A DNA stretch of 64,000 bases. Origin: Phytohabitans rumicis (GTDB lineage Bacteria > Actinomycetota > Actinomycetes > Mycobacteriales > Micromonosporaceae). The stretch's first letter is position 1; each line of letters starts with the position of its first letter. The stretch is taken from assembly GCF_011764445.1 (NCBI RefSeq), contig NZ_BLPG01000001.1:3596001-3660000 (forward strand), in the 5' to 3' direction. Shown here piece after piece: positions 28,878-38,278 of this stretch. The position numbers and the translations under genes were made by a program. The notes under the pieces are model-generated. The model was not told the DNA's origin. It did not search any database and saw only the letters and a list, made by a program, of their open reading frames with translations.

Positions 28878-30749
28878 CTATTCCACTGTGACCGACTTGG
28901 CCAGGTTGCGTGGCTGGTCCACATCGTGGCCCCGGGTGGCGGCGATCTCGCAGGCGAGGACCTGTAGCGGCACGGTGGTCACCAGCGGGGCGAGCAGCGT
29001 CGGCGTGCGCGGCACCCGGACCAGGTGGTCCGCGTACGGCACGACCGCGTCGTCGCCCTCCTCGGCGATGACGATCGTCTGCGCGCCCCGGGCCCGGATC
29101 TCCTGGATGTTCGACACGATCTTGTCGTGCAGCACCCCGCGGCCGGCCGGCGACGGCACCACGCACACCACCGGGCAGCCCTCGTCGATCAGCGCGATCG
29201 GGCCGTGCTTCAGCTCGCCGGCGGCGAACCCCTCGGCGTGCATGTACGCCAGCTCCTTGAGCTTGAGGGCGCCCTCCAGGGCCACCGGGTAGCCGACGTG
29301 GCGTCCGATGAAGAGCACGCTCTTCGCCTCGGCCAGCGACCGCGCCAGCGCCCGTACCGGCTCCATGGTGGCCAGGACCTCCTGCACCTTGCCCGGCATC
29401 TCCTGGAGCTGGGCGACGACGGCGGCCACCTCGTCGGCGTACTTGATGCCGCGCACCTGCGCCAGGTGCAGCCCGACCAGGTAGCACGCCACGAGCTGGG
29501 TCAGGAACGCCTTGGTCGACGCCACCGCGATCTCCGGCCCGGCGTGCGTGTAAAGGACGGCGTCGGACTCGCGCGGGATCGTGGAACCGTTGGTGTTGCA
29601 GATGGCCAGGACGCGCGCCTTCTGCTCCTTGGCGTGCCGCAGCGCCATCAGCGTGTCCATCGTCTCGCCGGACTGGCTGATCGCCACGACCAGCGTGGAC
29701 CGGTCGAGCACCGGGTCGCGGTAGCGGAACTCGCTGGCCAGCTCCACCTCGCACGGGATCCTGGTCCAGTGCTCGATGGCGTACTTCGCGACGAGCCCGG
29801 CGTGGTACGCCGTGCCGCACGCCACGATGAAGACCTTGTCGACGTCGCGCAGGTCCTGGTCGGTGAGGCGGACCTCGTCCAGGATGATCTCGCCGGTCTC
29901 CTTGAGCCGGCCCAGCAGCGTGTCGGCGACCGCGCTCGGCTGCTCGGCGATCTCCTTGAGCATGAAGTAGTCGTAGCCACCCTTTTCGGCGGCGGACGCG
30001 TCCCAGTCGATGTGGAAGTCCTTGCCGTCGGCAGGCTGGCCGTCGAAGTCGGTGATCTCGATGCCCTCGGGAGTGATGAGCACGACCTGGTCCTGGCCCA
30101 GCTCCACCGCTTCCCGGGTGTGCTCGATGAACGCGGACACGTCGCTGGCCAGGTAATTCTCGCCCTTTCCGCGGCCCACCACCAGCGGCGAGTTGCGCCG
30201 CGCACCGACCACCGCCTCGGGCGCCTGGGTGTCCACGGCGAGCAGCGTGAACGCACCCTCCAGCCGCTGGCAGACCCGGCGCATGGCGGCCGCCAGCGCC
30301 TGCGGGCCCAGCCCGGGAAGGTCGGCCAGCTCGGCGGCCAGCAGGTGCGCGACGCACTCGGTGTCGGTGTCGCTGCTGAACTCGACGCCGCCGGCCTCCA
30401 GGTCGGCACGCAGCTTGGCGAAGTTTTCGATGATCCCGTTGTGGATGACGGCGACCCGGCCGTCGCGGGACACGTGCGGGTGGGCGTTACGGTCGGTGGG
30501 ACCACCGTGGGTGGCCCAACGGGTGTGCCCGATGCCGGTGGTGCCCTCGCCGATGCCGTCCGTCGGGGTCTCCGCCAGGCTCTTTTCGAGGTTGGCCAGC
30601 TTGCCGGCCCGCTTGTCGGTCAGCAGTTGGTCGCCATTGACCACGGCGACGCCGGCGGAGTCATACCCGCGGTACTCCAGCCGCCGCAGCCCGTCCAGCA
30701 CGATCCCCAGCGCCGGCCGGGTGCCGACGTAGCCCACGATTCCACACAT
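28878..30749 (-). CDS. glmS: Glutamine--fructose-6-phosphate aminotransferase (isomerizing)
   Basis: 623 residues from MCGIVGYVG, with Cys2 as the N-terminal glutaminase nucleophile. The N-terminal half has GHTRWATHG; the C-terminal half holds two SIS isomerase domains, with ISQSGETMDT in the first and the closing RNLAKSVTVE. It makes glucosamine-6-phosphate for the cell wall, a step before GlmM encoded 2 kb away. No glmS ribozyme-like leader was seen upstream, as expected outside Firmicutes. Confidence 0.97.
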   Translation of the reverse strand: MCGIVGYVGTRPALGIVLDGLRRLEYRGYDSAGVAVVNGDQLLTDKRAGKLANLEKSLAETPTDGIGEGTTGIGHTRWATHGGPTDRNAHPHVSRDGRVAVIHNGIIENFAKLRADLEAGGVEFSSDTDTECVAHLLAAELADLPGLGPQALAAAMRRVCQRLEGAFTLLAVDTQAPEAVVGARRNSPLVVGRGKGENYLASDVSAFIEHTREAVELGQDQVVLITPEGIEITDFDGQPADGKDFHIDWDASAAEKGGYDYFMLKEIAEQPSAVADTLLGRLKETGEIILDEVRLTDQDLRDVDKVFIVACGTAYHAGLVAKYAIEHWTRIPCEVELASEFRYRDPVLDRSTLVVAISQSGETMDTLMALRHAKEQKARVLAICNTNGSTIPRESDAVLYTHAGPEIAVASTKAFLTQLVACYLVGLHLAQVRGIKYADEVAAVVAQLQEMPGKVQEVLATMEPVRALARSLAEAKSVLFIGRHVGYPVALEGALKLKELAYMHAEGFAAGELKHGPIALIDEGCPVVCVVPSPAGRGVLHDKIVSNIQEIRARGAQTIVIAEEGDDAVVPYADHLVRVPRTPTLLAPLVTTVPLQVLACEIAATRGHDVDQPRNLAKSVTVE

Positions 30750-30884
30750 GGCCCGCAGCGTAGCGAACTTTCGCTCAATGCGCTTGCTCGAAAACCCTGG
30801 TATCACTCATCCGACATGAGCGTTTGCACTGGCACCCCATCGTGTACCACCGTTGGCACTGACCCCTTCGAGAGGCTCACCTCC

Positions 30885-31409
30885 ATGACGTACCCGCCGA
30901 CGTACTCGTACGAGCAGCCCGCCGCGACCCCACCGAACCGGTCCAACGGCCCGCTCCTCGCGATCGTGATCGCCCTCGCGGTGCTCCTCGTCGGCGGCGC
31001 GGGCGTGACCGGCGTCCTGCTGCTGCGCAACGGCGATGGCGGCAACCAGGGCAGCGGCGTCACCCCGAGCGCGGACACCCCGGTCACCACCAGGTCCGAA
31101 ACGTCCCGCGACGACGGCGAAGGCGAGGGCAAGGTCGTCGTGTACGAGGTGAGCGGCGACGGCCCGGTGAGCATCGTCTACCTCAAGGAGGACGGCCGGA
31201 GCCTGGCCCCGGCCAAGGACACCGACCTGCCGTGGCGCCTGGAACTGACCCTGGAAAAGGACGCCGTCGCCGTGACGGTGACCGCGATCCGCCGAGCCGG
31301 CGGCGACGGCGAGGTCACCTGCCGCATCACGGTAGACGGCAAGGAGGTAGCCAAACGCACCGCCAAAGGCACCTTCGCCACGGCGAGCTGCAACAAACTC
31401 CTCCTCTAG
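30885..31409 (+). CDS. MmpS-like membrane protein
   Basis: 174 residues: a Pro/Tyr-rich cytoplasmic N-terminus, one membrane helix (about 24-48), a charged linker, then an outer beta domain (VVYEVSGDGPVSIVYLKEDG ... VTCRITVDGKEVAKRTAKG) with two Cys that could form a disulfide. This is the pattern of the MmpS domain known from mycobacterial MmpL partners, but no MmpL lies nearby. Its last 4 bp overlap the convergent aminotransferase. Confidence 0.82.
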   Translation: MTYPPTYSYEQPAATPPNRSNGPLLAIVIALAVLLVGGAGVTGVLLLRNGDGGNQGSGVTPSADTPVTTRSETSRDDGEGEGKVVVYEVSGDGPVSIVYLKEDGRSLAPAKDTDLPWRLELTLEKDAVAVTVTAIRRAGGDGEVTCRITVDGKEVAKRTAKGTFATASCNKLLL

Positions 31410-32587
31410 CTTTGACGGAGGCGGTCCACGGCGTCGGCGATGACCTCTTCGCGCTTGCAGAAGGCGAATCGCACCAACGTGCGACCCGCGTCAGCGTCGT
31501 CGTAGAAGACCTGGGTCGGCACGGCGACCACGCCACAGCGTTCGGGCAACGTCCGGCAGAACTCCATGCCGTCCGTCCCGCCCAGCGGCGTGATGTCGGT
31601 GGTCACGAAGTACGTGCCCTCGGACGGCAGGACCCCGAACCCCGCGTCGGTGAGCCCGGCGACGAGTTGGTCGCGGCGCTCCTGGAGGCTCGCCCGGAAG
31701 CCCTCGTAGTAGCTGTCCGGCAGGCCGAGGGCCACCGCGACGGCCGGCTGTAGCGGCGCCCCGTTGACGAACGTGAGGAACTGCTTGACCCGCAGCGTCG
31801 CGGCGACCAGGTCGGCCGGGCCGCTCGCCCAGCCGATCTTCCAGCCGGTGCAGGAGAACGTCTTGCCCGCCGACGAGATGCGCAGGGTGCGCGCACGCAT
31901 GCCGGGCAGGGTGGCCAGTGGGATGTGTGGTGCCGCGGCGTCGGTGAAGGCCAGGTGCTCGTACACCTCGTCGGTCACCGCGTACACGCCGTGCTCCTGG
32001 CACAGCTCGGCGATCAGGGTCAGCTCGTCCCGGGTGAAGACCTTGCCCGTCGGGTTGTGCGGCGAGTTGAGCAGCACCAGCCGGGTACGCGGGCCGAACG
32101 CCGCCCGCAGCGCGTCCGGGTCGAAGGCGTAGCTGCCCCCGGCGGAGGGACGCAGGGTCACCGGGCGGCGCACCGCACCGGCGAGCGCGATCGACGCCGC
32201 GTACGAGTCGTAGTACGGCTCGAAGCACACCACCTCGTCGCCCGGCTCGCACAGCCCGAGGATCGCCGCGGCGACCGCCTCGGTGGCGCCGGCGGTGACG
32301 ATCACCTCGCCGTCCGGGTCGTACGCCAGGTCCCAGAACCGCTGCTGGTGGGCGGCGATCGCCGCGCGCAACGCCGGGATGCCAGGGCCGGGCGGGTACT
32401 GGTTGTGGCCGGTGCGCAGCGCCTCGGCGGCCGCTTCGAGCATCTCGGGCGGCCCGTCGGTGTCGGGGAAGCCCTGGCCCAGGTTGACCGCGCCGGTGCG
32501 TACGGCGAGCGCCGACATCTCCGCGAAGATCGTCGTCCCGAAGGCCCGCATGCGGCTAACCCCGGGGTCAGAACCCGTCGTCGTCAC
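31406..32587 (-). CDS. Pyridoxal-phosphate aminotransferase, class I/II
   Basis: 393 residues with a fold-type-I core: NSPHNPTGKVF (174-184), DEVYEHL, and the PLP lysine Lys242 in SSAGKTFSCTGWKIGW. The arrangement is like kynurenine/methionine aminotransferases and the DapC-type enzyme Rv0858c, so N-succinyl-diaminopimelate or a methionine/aromatic amino acid is possible. The frame is complete. Confidence 0.92.
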   Translation of the reverse strand: MTTTGSDPGVSRMRAFGTTIFAEMSALAVRTGAVNLGQGFPDTDGPPEMLEAAAEALRTGHNQYPPGPGIPALRAAIAAHQQRFWDLAYDPDGEVIVTAGATEAVAAAILGLCEPGDEVVCFEPYYDSYAASIALAGAVRRPVTLRPSAGGSYAFDPDALRAAFGPRTRLVLLNSPHNPTGKVFTRDELTLIAELCQEHGVYAVTDEVYEHLAFTDAAAPHIPLATLPGMRARTLRISSAGKTFSCTGWKIGWASGPADLVAATLRVKQFLTFVNGAPLQPAVAVALGLPDSYYEGFRASLQERRDQLVAGLTDAGFGVLPSEGTYFVTTDITPLGGTDGMEFCRTLPERCGVVAVPTQVFYDDADAGRTLVRFAFCKREEVIADAVDRLRQS

Positions 32588-32607
32588 GGTCCCACCGTAG
32601 CCTCACC

Positions 32608-32669
32608 GTCGATCTTGAAGTTGTCAGGTGCCATATCGGGCAACTGGACCTGACAACTCCAAGATCGAC
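32608..32669. terminator. Long hairpin 3' of glmM
   Basis: Twenty-two-nt arms starting GTCGATCTTG and ending GTTGTCAGGT, with one mismatch, enclose 18 nt. It ends 2 bp from the glmM stop and precedes the aminotransferase start, so it is a probable terminator of glmM. It shares the GTCGATC outer end with the other repeat family but not the rest. Confidence 0.75.
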
Positions 32670-32671
32670 TG

Positions 32672-34009
32672 CTAGATGGTGCGGACCACCGCGGCTACGC
32701 GTTCCGCTACAAGCTGCGCCCGCTCCAGGGTTTCCGCCTCGACCATTACGCGGACCAGGGGTTCGGTGCCCGACGGACGGAGGAGGATTCGTCCCGTTTC
32801 GCCCAGCTCGGCCTCGGCCTCCGCGGCGGCGGCCACCACGGCGGGGGCGGTCGCGCCCGCAGTGCGGTCGGTGACCGGGACGTTGATCAGCACCTGCGGG
32901 AGCTTGGTCACCACCGCGGCCAGCTCACCCAGCGAGCGGCCGGTGGCGGCCAGCCGGGACATCAGGTGCAGCCCGGTGAGTACGCCGTCGCCGGTCGTCG
33001 CGTACGCCGGCATCACGATGTGCCCGCTCTGCTCGCCGCCCAGGGCGAGGGCGGAGGCGCGCAGCTCCTCCAGGACGTACCGGTCGCCGACCTTGGTCTC
33101 GATCAGCCGGATGCCCGCCTTCGACATCGCGAGGCGCAGGCCGAGGTTGCTCATCACGGTCGCGACGAGCGTGTCGGCGGTCAGCCCGCCGCCGTCCCGC
33201 ATGGCCAGCGCGAGGATCGCCATGATCTGGTCGCCGTCGACCTCGTCGCCCTCGGCGGTGACGGCCAGGCAGCGGTCGGCGTCGCCGTCGTGCGCGATGC
33301 CGAGGTGGGCCTGGTGCTCGCGTACCGCGGCCTTGAGCGGCTCCAGGTGGGTCGAGCCGCAGCCGTCGTTGATGTTGAGCCCGTCCGGCTCGGCGTGGAT
33401 GGCGATAACCTCCGCGCCGGCCTCCCGGTACGCGGTCGGGGCGACGTCGGAGGCGGCCCCGTTCGCACAGTCGACCACGACGCGCAGCCCGTCGAGCCGG
33501 TGCGGCACGGTGCTCACGAGGTGCTGGATGTAGTGCTCCGCGCCGTCGAGCAGGTCGTGCACCCGCCCGACGCCGGCACCGGTGGGCCGCTTCCACGCCG
33601 TACCATCGGCGACCGCCGCCTCGATCACGTGCTCGACCTCGTCGGGGAGCTTGTGCCCGCCGGCGGCGAAGAGCTTGATCCCGTTGTCGGGCATCGGGTT
33701 GTGCGAGGCGGAGAGCATCACGCCGAGGTCGGCCTTGGCCTCGCCGACCAGGTACGCCACGCCGGGCGTCGGCAGCACCCCGACCCGGACCACGTTGGCG
33801 CCCGCGCTGGCCAGTCCGGCGACCACTGCCGCTTCCAGCATCTCGCCGCTGGCCCGCGGGTCGCGGCCCACGACGGCGAGCGGCGGGTGGCTGCGGTCCG
33901 ACTCGGCGAGGGTGTGGGCGGCGGCCACCGCGACCGCCATCGCGAGCTCGGGAGTGAGGTCGGCGTTCGCCTTGCCCCGTACCCCGTCGGTGCCGAACAG
34001 ACGCGCCAT
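32672..34009 (-). CDS. glmM: Phosphoglucosamine mutase
   Basis: 445 residues from [12 protein letters not shown]. The phosphoserine loop is [14 protein letters not shown], with catalytic Ser102 in SASHNP; the metal loop is [11 protein letters not shown]; the sugar loop is GGEQSGH; and the phosphate loop is [11 protein letters not shown]. It turns glucosamine-6-phosphate into the 1-phosphate for UDP-GlcNAc synthesis. It lies downstream of rplM-rpsI in the same direction. Confidence 0.97.
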   Translation of the reverse strand: MARLFGTDGVRGKANADLTPELAMAVAVAAAHTLAESDRSHPPLAVVGRDPRASGEMLEAAVVAGLASAGANVVRVGVLPTPGVAYLVGEAKADLGVMLSASHNPMPDNGIKLFAAGGHKLPDEVEHVIEAAVADGTAWKRPTGAGVGRVHDLLDGAEHYIQHLVSTVPHRLDGLRVVVDCANGAASDVAPTAYREAGAEVIAIHAEPDGLNINDGCGSTHLEPLKAAVREHQAHLGIAHDGDADRCLAVTAEGDEVDGDQIMAILALAMRDGGGLTADTLVATVMSNLGLRLAMSKAGIRLIETKVGDRYVLEELRASALALGGEQSGHIVMPAYATTGDGVLTGLHLMSRLAATGRSLGELAAVVTKLPQVLINVPVTDRTAGATAPAVVAAAAEAEAELGETGRILLRPSGTEPLVRVMVEAETLERAQLVAERVAAVVRTI

Positions 34010-34036
34010 GAGCCCTACTTTCTCGCAAGCGGCAGA

Positions 34037-34078
34037 ACGGCCGGTGCCGCCACTGTTGTCACAGGGCGACCCGGCCGT
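34037..34078. terminator. Possible terminator between rpsI and glmM
   Basis: Interrupted stem with ACGGCCGG and its complement at the ends and GCC/GGC inside. It sits 23 bp after the rpsI stop on the minus strand. It may only attenuate read-through to glmM because no T-run follows in that direction. Confidence 0.4.
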
Positions 34079-34100
34079 CTTTTCAGCAGTGCAAAACGCG

Positions 34101-34568
34101 TCAGCGCTTGGAGTACTGAGGAGCCTTGCGGGCCTTCTTGAGACCGTACTTCTTGCTCTCCTTGACGCGGGCGTCACGGGTGAGGAAGCCGGCCTTCTTC
34201 AGGGCTGGACGGTCGTCGAGGTCGTTGACGCAGAGCGCGCGGGCGATGCCCAGGCGGAGTGCGCCGGCCTGACCGGTGATGCCGCCACCACGCAGGTTGG
34301 CAATCACGTCGAAGACCTCGGGCTTCTCCGCGGTCACCAGCGGCTCTTTGATCAGCTGCTGGTGCACCTTGCTCGGGAAGTACTCCTCGAGCTCCCGGCC
34401 GTTGCAGGTGATCTTGCCGGTGCCGGGCACGATGCGGACCCGGACGATGGCCTCCTTGCGGCGGCCCACAGTTTGGATGGGACGGTCACCACGGGGCACG
34501 CGGGCGGCGGGCACCGGAGCGGTCTCGACGGCCGGCGGGGCCGGGGTCGGGACGATGGTGTCGGTCAT
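34101..34568 (-). CDS. rpsI: 30S ribosomal protein uS9
   Basis: 155 residues from MTDTIVPTP, with an AAGGA site upstream. After a Pro/Ala-rich extension of about 35 residues the conserved body begins [15 protein letters not shown] and ends with the P-site-reaching [12 protein letters not shown] tail. Co-oriented with rplM, 20 bp apart. Confidence 0.97.
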   Translation of the reverse strand: MTDTIVPTPAPPAVETAPVPAARVPRGDRPIQTVGRRKEAIVRVRIVPGTGKITCNGRELEEYFPSKVHQQLIKEPLVTAEKPEVFDVIANLRGGGITGQAGALRLGIARALCVNDLDDRPALKKAGFLTRDARVKESKKYGLKKARKAPQYSKR

Positions 34569-34588
34569 GCTTGTTCCTTCGCCCGCGC

Positions 34589-35032
34589 TCACTGCGCGAT
34601 CTGCTTGATCTCGAACGGCACCGGCTGCTGCGCGGCGTGCGGGTGGTCCGTGCCGGCGTAGACCTTGAGCTTCTTGATCAGCTTCCGGCCGAGCCGGTTG
34701 TGCGGCAGCATGCCCCGGACGGCCAACTCGATGGCCCGCTCGGGACGCTTGGTCAGCAGCTCGTCGTAGCCGATCTGCTTCAGGCCGCCCGGGTAGCCGG
34801 AGTGCCGGTAGGCGACCTTGGTCTGACGCTTGTTGCCGGTCAGGGCCACCTTGCCCGCGTTGACGATCACCACGAAGTCACCGGTGTCGACGTGCGGCGC
34901 GAAGGTGGGCTTGTGCTTGCCGCGCAGGAGCGTGGCGGCGTGGGTCGCCAGACGACCCAGCACGACGTCAGAGGCGTCGATGACGTGCCACTGCCGCTCG
35001 ATCTCACCCGGCTTCGGGCTGTACGTACGCAC
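34589..35032 (-). CDS. rplM: 50S ribosomal protein uL13
   Basis: 147 residues from GTG 35032 ([10 protein letters not shown]), with AAGG upstream. Conserved segments are [32 protein letters not shown] and [12 protein letters not shown]. First gene of the rplM-rpsI transcript. The 228 bp before it are shared with the divergent narK promoter region. Confidence 0.97.
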   Translation of the reverse strand: MRTYSPKPGEIERQWHVIDASDVVLGRLATHAATLLRGKHKPTFAPHVDTGDFVVIVNAGKVALTGNKRQTKVAYRHSGYPGGLKQIGYDELLTKRPERAIELAVRGMLPHNRLGRKLIKKLKVYAGTDHPHAAQQPVPFEIKQIAQ

Positions 35033-35260
35033 AGGTTTACCTTGTCTCGTCGTCGGTCTGGGGGCGCACACCGCTGCGCCGCTTATCCGCGGCGCGCTCG
35101 GCACTAGCACAACAGCAGGCAACAATACCTGGTCCGCACCGGCAGGGCAAAAACGGGCCACCCCTCACAAGCTCGGGCGAGGTCACGGTGCGGCACGGTT
35201 TACCGGCCGGGTACGTCGAAGGGAATCTGGCGGCAAAGTCTCCTCCGTAACTTGCCTGCC

Positions 35261-36625
35261 ATGAGTACGACACTGACCCCCTCCGTGGCTGGCGCCGCGG
35301 CTGCCCCGGCCGCCAAGGGCCGGTGGCTTACACACTGGGACCCCGAGAACGAAGAGTTCTGGGGTACGACTGGCCGCCGGGTCGCCCGGCGCAACCTCAT
35401 CTTCTCGATCTTCGCCGAGCACCTGGGCTTCTCGGTCTGGACGATCTGGAGCGTGGTCGTCGTCGCGCTGCCGGCGTCCGCCTTCCCGTACTCCGTCGAC
35501 CAGCGCTTCTGGCTGGTCGCCCTGCCCAACCTCATCGGCGCGCTCATGCGGATCCCGTACACCTTCGCGGTGACCCGCTTCGGCGGCCGTACGTGGACCG
35601 TCGTCAGCGCGCTGCTCCTACTGCTCCCGCTGGCCGGCCTGATGTACGCGGTGACCGCCAAGCCGCCGTACGCGGTGGTGCTGGCCCTCGCGGCGACGGC
35701 GGGCTTCGGCGGCGGCAACTTCGCCTCCTCCATGACGAACATCTCGTTCTTCTTCCCGGAGAAGAAGAAGGGCACCGCGCTGGGCTTCAACGCCGCGGGC
35801 GGCAACATCGGCATCAGCACGATGCAACTGTTCGTCCCCATGGTCCTGGCAGCCGGGCTGGTGTACGGCGGGCTCATGTGGGTGCCGCTGGTGCTGGCGG
35901 CCGCGGTCTGCGCCTACCTCTTCATGAACAACCTGGCGGTGGCGAAGACGCCGTTCCGCGCGCAGTTCGCCACCGTGAAGCGGCTGCACACCTGGGTCAT
36001 GTCGTTCCTCTACATCGGGACGTTCGGCTCGTTCCTCGGCTACTCGGCCGCGTTCCCGCTGGTGCTGAAGCTGGAGTTCCCCGAGGCACCGGTGGGGCAC
36101 GTCGGCGCGGCCACCATCACGCTCGCGTTCACCGGACCGCTGATCGGCTCGCTGACCCGCCCCGTCGGCGGGTGGCTGTCCGACAAGGTGGGCGGGGCCC
36201 GCGTCACCGCCGGCTGCTACGTGCTCATGGGGCTCGGCTCGTACGGGGTCATCGTCGCCACCAACGCGCACAGCCTGGGGCTGTTCCTCGCCTCGTTCGC
36301 GCTGCTGTTCGCCTTCGCCGGGGCCGGAAACGGCTCCACGTACCGGATGATCCCGGCGATCTTCGCGGCCAAGGCACCGGACCTGGCCACGGCCAAGCGG
36401 GAGTCGGCCGCGACGCTCGGTATCGCCGGTGCCGTCGGCGCGGCGGGCGGCTTCTACCTGCCCCGGGCGATCAGCGACTCGTACACGGCGACGGGCGGGA
36501 TCACGACCGCGTTCACCTGGTTCTTCGTGATGTACGCCGCCTGCCTCACCGTCACCTGGTGGTGCTACCTGCGCAAGCGGGTGCTGGTCGAGCAGGTCCC
36601 CAGCCTGGCCCACGCCACGGTCTAA
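35261..36625 (+). CDS. narK: Nitrate/nitrite transporter, NarK family (MFS)
   Basis: 454 residues, about 12 membrane helices. The two nitrate-signature stretches are present: GFGGGNFASSMTNISFFFP in helix 5 and AGAGNGSTYRMIP in helix 11; an Arg in MRIPYTF matches the substrate Arg of helix 2. The N-terminus HWDPENEEFW is typical of the family. It probably imports nitrate for the reductase operon 3 kb downstream. The start at 35261 lacks a strong ribosome site. Confidence 0.95.
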   Translation: MSTTLTPSVAGAAAAPAAKGRWLTHWDPENEEFWGTTGRRVARRNLIFSIFAEHLGFSVWTIWSVVVVALPASAFPYSVDQRFWLVALPNLIGALMRIPYTFAVTRFGGRTWTVVSALLLLLPLAGLMYAVTAKPPYAVVLALAATAGFGGGNFASSMTNISFFFPEKKKGTALGFNAAGGNIGISTMQLFVPMVLAAGLVYGGLMWVPLVLAAAVCAYLFMNNLAVAKTPFRAQFATVKRLHTWVMSFLYIGTFGSFLGYSAAFPLVLKLEFPEAPVGHVGAATITLAFTGPLIGSLTRPVGGWLSDKVGGARVTAGCYVLMGLGSYGVIVATNAHSLGLFLASFALLFAFAGAGNGSTYRMIPAIFAAKAPDLATAKRESAATLGIAGAVGAAGGFYLPRAISDSYTATGGITTAFTWFFVMYAACLTVTWWCYLRKRVLVEQVPSLAHATV

Positions 36626-36639
36626 CCCGTCCCACCCCC

Positions 36640-36693
36640 GTGATCAGGGCGTCCTTCAAGTCGTTGGAACGACTTGAAGGACGCCCTGATCAC
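36640..36693. terminator. Perfect 26-bp palindrome, TGATCAGGGCGTCC family copy 2
   Basis: Twenty-six-nt arms with no mismatch (starting GTGATCAGGGCGTCC) around a 2-nt loop, between the convergent narK and toxin genes. The right end contains the toxin stop TGA (36690-36692). The same arm sequence occurs at 6432-6483. A likely bidirectional terminator. Confidence 0.8.
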
Positions 36694-36983
36694 ACGTCTT
36701 GGATGATGCGGAGCGCGCGCGAGACCTTGTACATGGTGTCGGTGTCGGCCACGTCGACGCACTCCGTGAACCACTTCTTCATCGGCGACGAGAGCCGGTC
36801 GGGCATCACCACGTACTGGCCCATGGTCACGGCGAGCGGGGAGTCGCGCAGCATCTCCTCCTCGACGACCTCCGCCACGACGACGATCGGCACGTCGGTG
36901 CTGTTGTAGACGTCGGAGCTGACCACCAGGCCGAGCCGCTCACGAGCACCCTCGACGCGCCAGATCTCGCCCCTACGCAGCAC
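36690..36983 (-). CDS. MazF/PemK-like endoribonuclease toxin
   Basis: 97 residues from GTG 36983. The N-terminus VLRRGEIWRVEG and the strand GLVVSSDVYN, then VVVAEVV, follow the MazF/PemK beta-barrel pattern. The usual Arg and Thr/Ser of the active site are only partly evident. The start overlaps the end of the antitoxin by 11 bp. The stop codon is part of the flanking palindrome, so the C-terminus may have been shaped by that element. Confidence 0.75.
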   Translation of the reverse strand: MLRRGEIWRVEGARERLGLVVSSDVYNSTDVPIVVVAEVVEEEMLRDSPLAVTMGQYVVMPDRLSSPMKKWFTECVDVADTDTMYKVSRALRIIQDV

Positions 36984-37218
36984 GGAAGATCGCTGCGTCC
37001 ACCATCGCCGCCTCGCGCTCGTCGGCCAGCGCGTCGGCCTCCAGGTCGAACCCGGCGCGGCTGAGCGCCGCGGCGTGCGCGGAGAAGACCTCACGCAGCG
37101 CCTTTTCCCGGGCGGCCTGGTCCATCCAGGCGGACAGCGACATGCCGTCGCGCTCGGCGAACCGGCGCGCCTCCTCGATGGTGTCGTCCGGGAACGACAG
37201 GGTCACCTTTTTGGTCAT
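36973..37218 (-). CDS. Ribbon-helix-helix antitoxin
   Basis: 81 residues from ATG 37218. MTKKVTLSFPDDTIEEARRF and GMSLSAWMDQAAREKAL form a ribbon-helix-helix DNA-binding fold; the C-terminal half (DLEADALADEREAAM) would wrap the toxin. It lies upstream of and overlaps the toxin, the normal antitoxin-first order, and should autoregulate the pair. Confidence 0.8.
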   Translation of the reverse strand: MTKKVTLSFPDDTIEEARRFAERDGMSLSAWMDQAAREKALREVFSAHAAALSRAGFDLEADALADEREAAMVDAAIFRAA

Positions 37219-37447
37219 GCCGACGAGCATACCCACGGTATGACCAACCGCGCGACCGAGTGGTACGCTCGCGAGTAATCGGACTATGTATGTGCTGCTA
37301 GCACAAACGCCTCATATACCTTATTTTGATCAAATCCGCATCGGGCGAGTCGGGCAAAATTCGCGATCACTATGTCCGATGCGAGAAGCCGATCTTCGTG
37401 ACACTCTCCCCCAGGGATATACGTCAGACATCTGGGGAGGGATGAAC
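37219..37447. promoter_or_regulatory. Divergent, relatively AT-rich control region
   Basis: Between the antitoxin and the Roadblock-like operon. It holds two small palindromes, TGTGCTGCTAGCACA (37291-37305) and TTTGATCAAA (37325-37334), that could be regulator sites. It is clearly less GC-rich than its surroundings, as expected for a promoter region. Confidence 0.4.
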
Positions 37448-37819
37448 ATGGCTGCGCTAGACACGGCATTGAAGGACGCGATGAGCATCGAGGGCGCGCT
37501 CGGTGTGGCGCTCGTCGACTACTCGAGCGGGATGACCCTCGGCATCGCCGGCGGGTCGCCGGAGCTCGACCTGGGCGTCGCCGCGGCGGGCAACACCGAC
37601 GTCGTCCGGGCCAAGATGCGCACCCTGGAGATGCTGAAGATCCCGGACGGCATCGAGGACATCCTGATCACGCTGGACACCCAGTACCACCTGATCCGCC
37701 CGCTCAACTCGCGGTCCGGCAAGGGCCTGTTCCTCTACCTGTCGCTGAGCCGCTCCCGGGCCAACCTCGGCCTCGCCCGCCATCAGCTCCGCCAAATCGA
37801 GAGCCAGATCGAACTCTGA
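37448..37819 (+). CDS. Roadblock/LC7-like protein 1
   Basis: 123 residues. ATG 37448 has a GGGGAGG site 7 bases upstream; an ATG 6 bases earlier is too close to it. The fold pattern is a helix, strand, turn, strand (LDTALKDAMSIEGALGVALV DYSSGMTLGIAG, read in two parts) and a C-terminal helix SRANLGLARHQLRQIE, typical of Roadblock/LC7 GTPase-regulator proteins. First of four co-directional genes at 37448-39224 with gaps of 5, 25 and 4 bp. No GTPase lies in this operon. Confidence 0.75.
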   Translation: MAALDTALKDAMSIEGALGVALVDYSSGMTLGIAGGSPELDLGVAAAGNTDVVRAKMRTLEMLKIPDGIEDILITLDTQYHLIRPLNSRSGKGLFLYLSLSRSRANLGLARHQLRQIESQIEL

Positions 37820-37824
37820 CCGAC

Positions 37825-38253
37825 ATGTCGGACTTCAGCATCAGCCAGATCGTCACCAACGCGGTCAAGGACTTTCGGCAGAGCGTCCCCGAGTGCGTCG
37901 CCGCCGGCATCGTCGACATGTCGACCGGCATGCTCCTCGCCGTCGAGACCGTCGACACGCACCCCACCGAGGTGCTCGACCTGGCGGCCGCCGCGACGTT
38001 CGACCTGTTCCAGGGGCGCAACGTGGTCATGATCGAGGAGATGTTCAAGCAGCGGCGCGGCGTCGACAAGGCCGGGCACTACTTCCGGGAGATCCTGGTC
38101 AACAGCGAGAACCTGGTGCACCTGTTCATCCGCAGCTCGGTGACCGAAGACATGGTGTCCGTGGTCGTCTGCCGGCGGACGGTCAACATCGGCATGCTCT
38201 TCGCCCAGGCTCGGATGGTGATGCGACGCATGGACGCCGGCATCGGTGTCTGA
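37825..38253 (+). CDS. Roadblock/LC7-like protein 2
   Basis: 142 residues. Strands CVAAGIVDMSTGMLLAVETV and VVMIEEMF, then LFIRSSVTEDMVSVVVCRR and the helix IGMLFAQARMVMRRM, repeat the architecture of its neighbour with little identity. Family assignment is by fold pattern and context only. Confidence 0.65.
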   Translation: MSDFSISQIVTNAVKDFRQSVPECVAAGIVDMSTGMLLAVETVDTHPTEVLDLAAAATFDLFQGRNVVMIEEMFKQRRGVDKAGHYFREILVNSENLVHLFIRSSVTEDMVSVVVCRRTVNIGMLFAQARMVMRRMDAGIGV

Positions 38254-38278
38254 CGCCCTCCGGCGGGCGCCGTAGGTC

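Noticed and set aside
30750-30884. glmS ribozyme or riboswitch upstream of glmS
   Set aside because: The leader is short and shows no ribozyme-like core; the glmS ribozyme is a Firmicutes feature.
35033-35260. GlnR box upstream of narK
   Set aside because: Scattered GTCAC and GTAC words exist, but no correctly spaced GAAAC partner.
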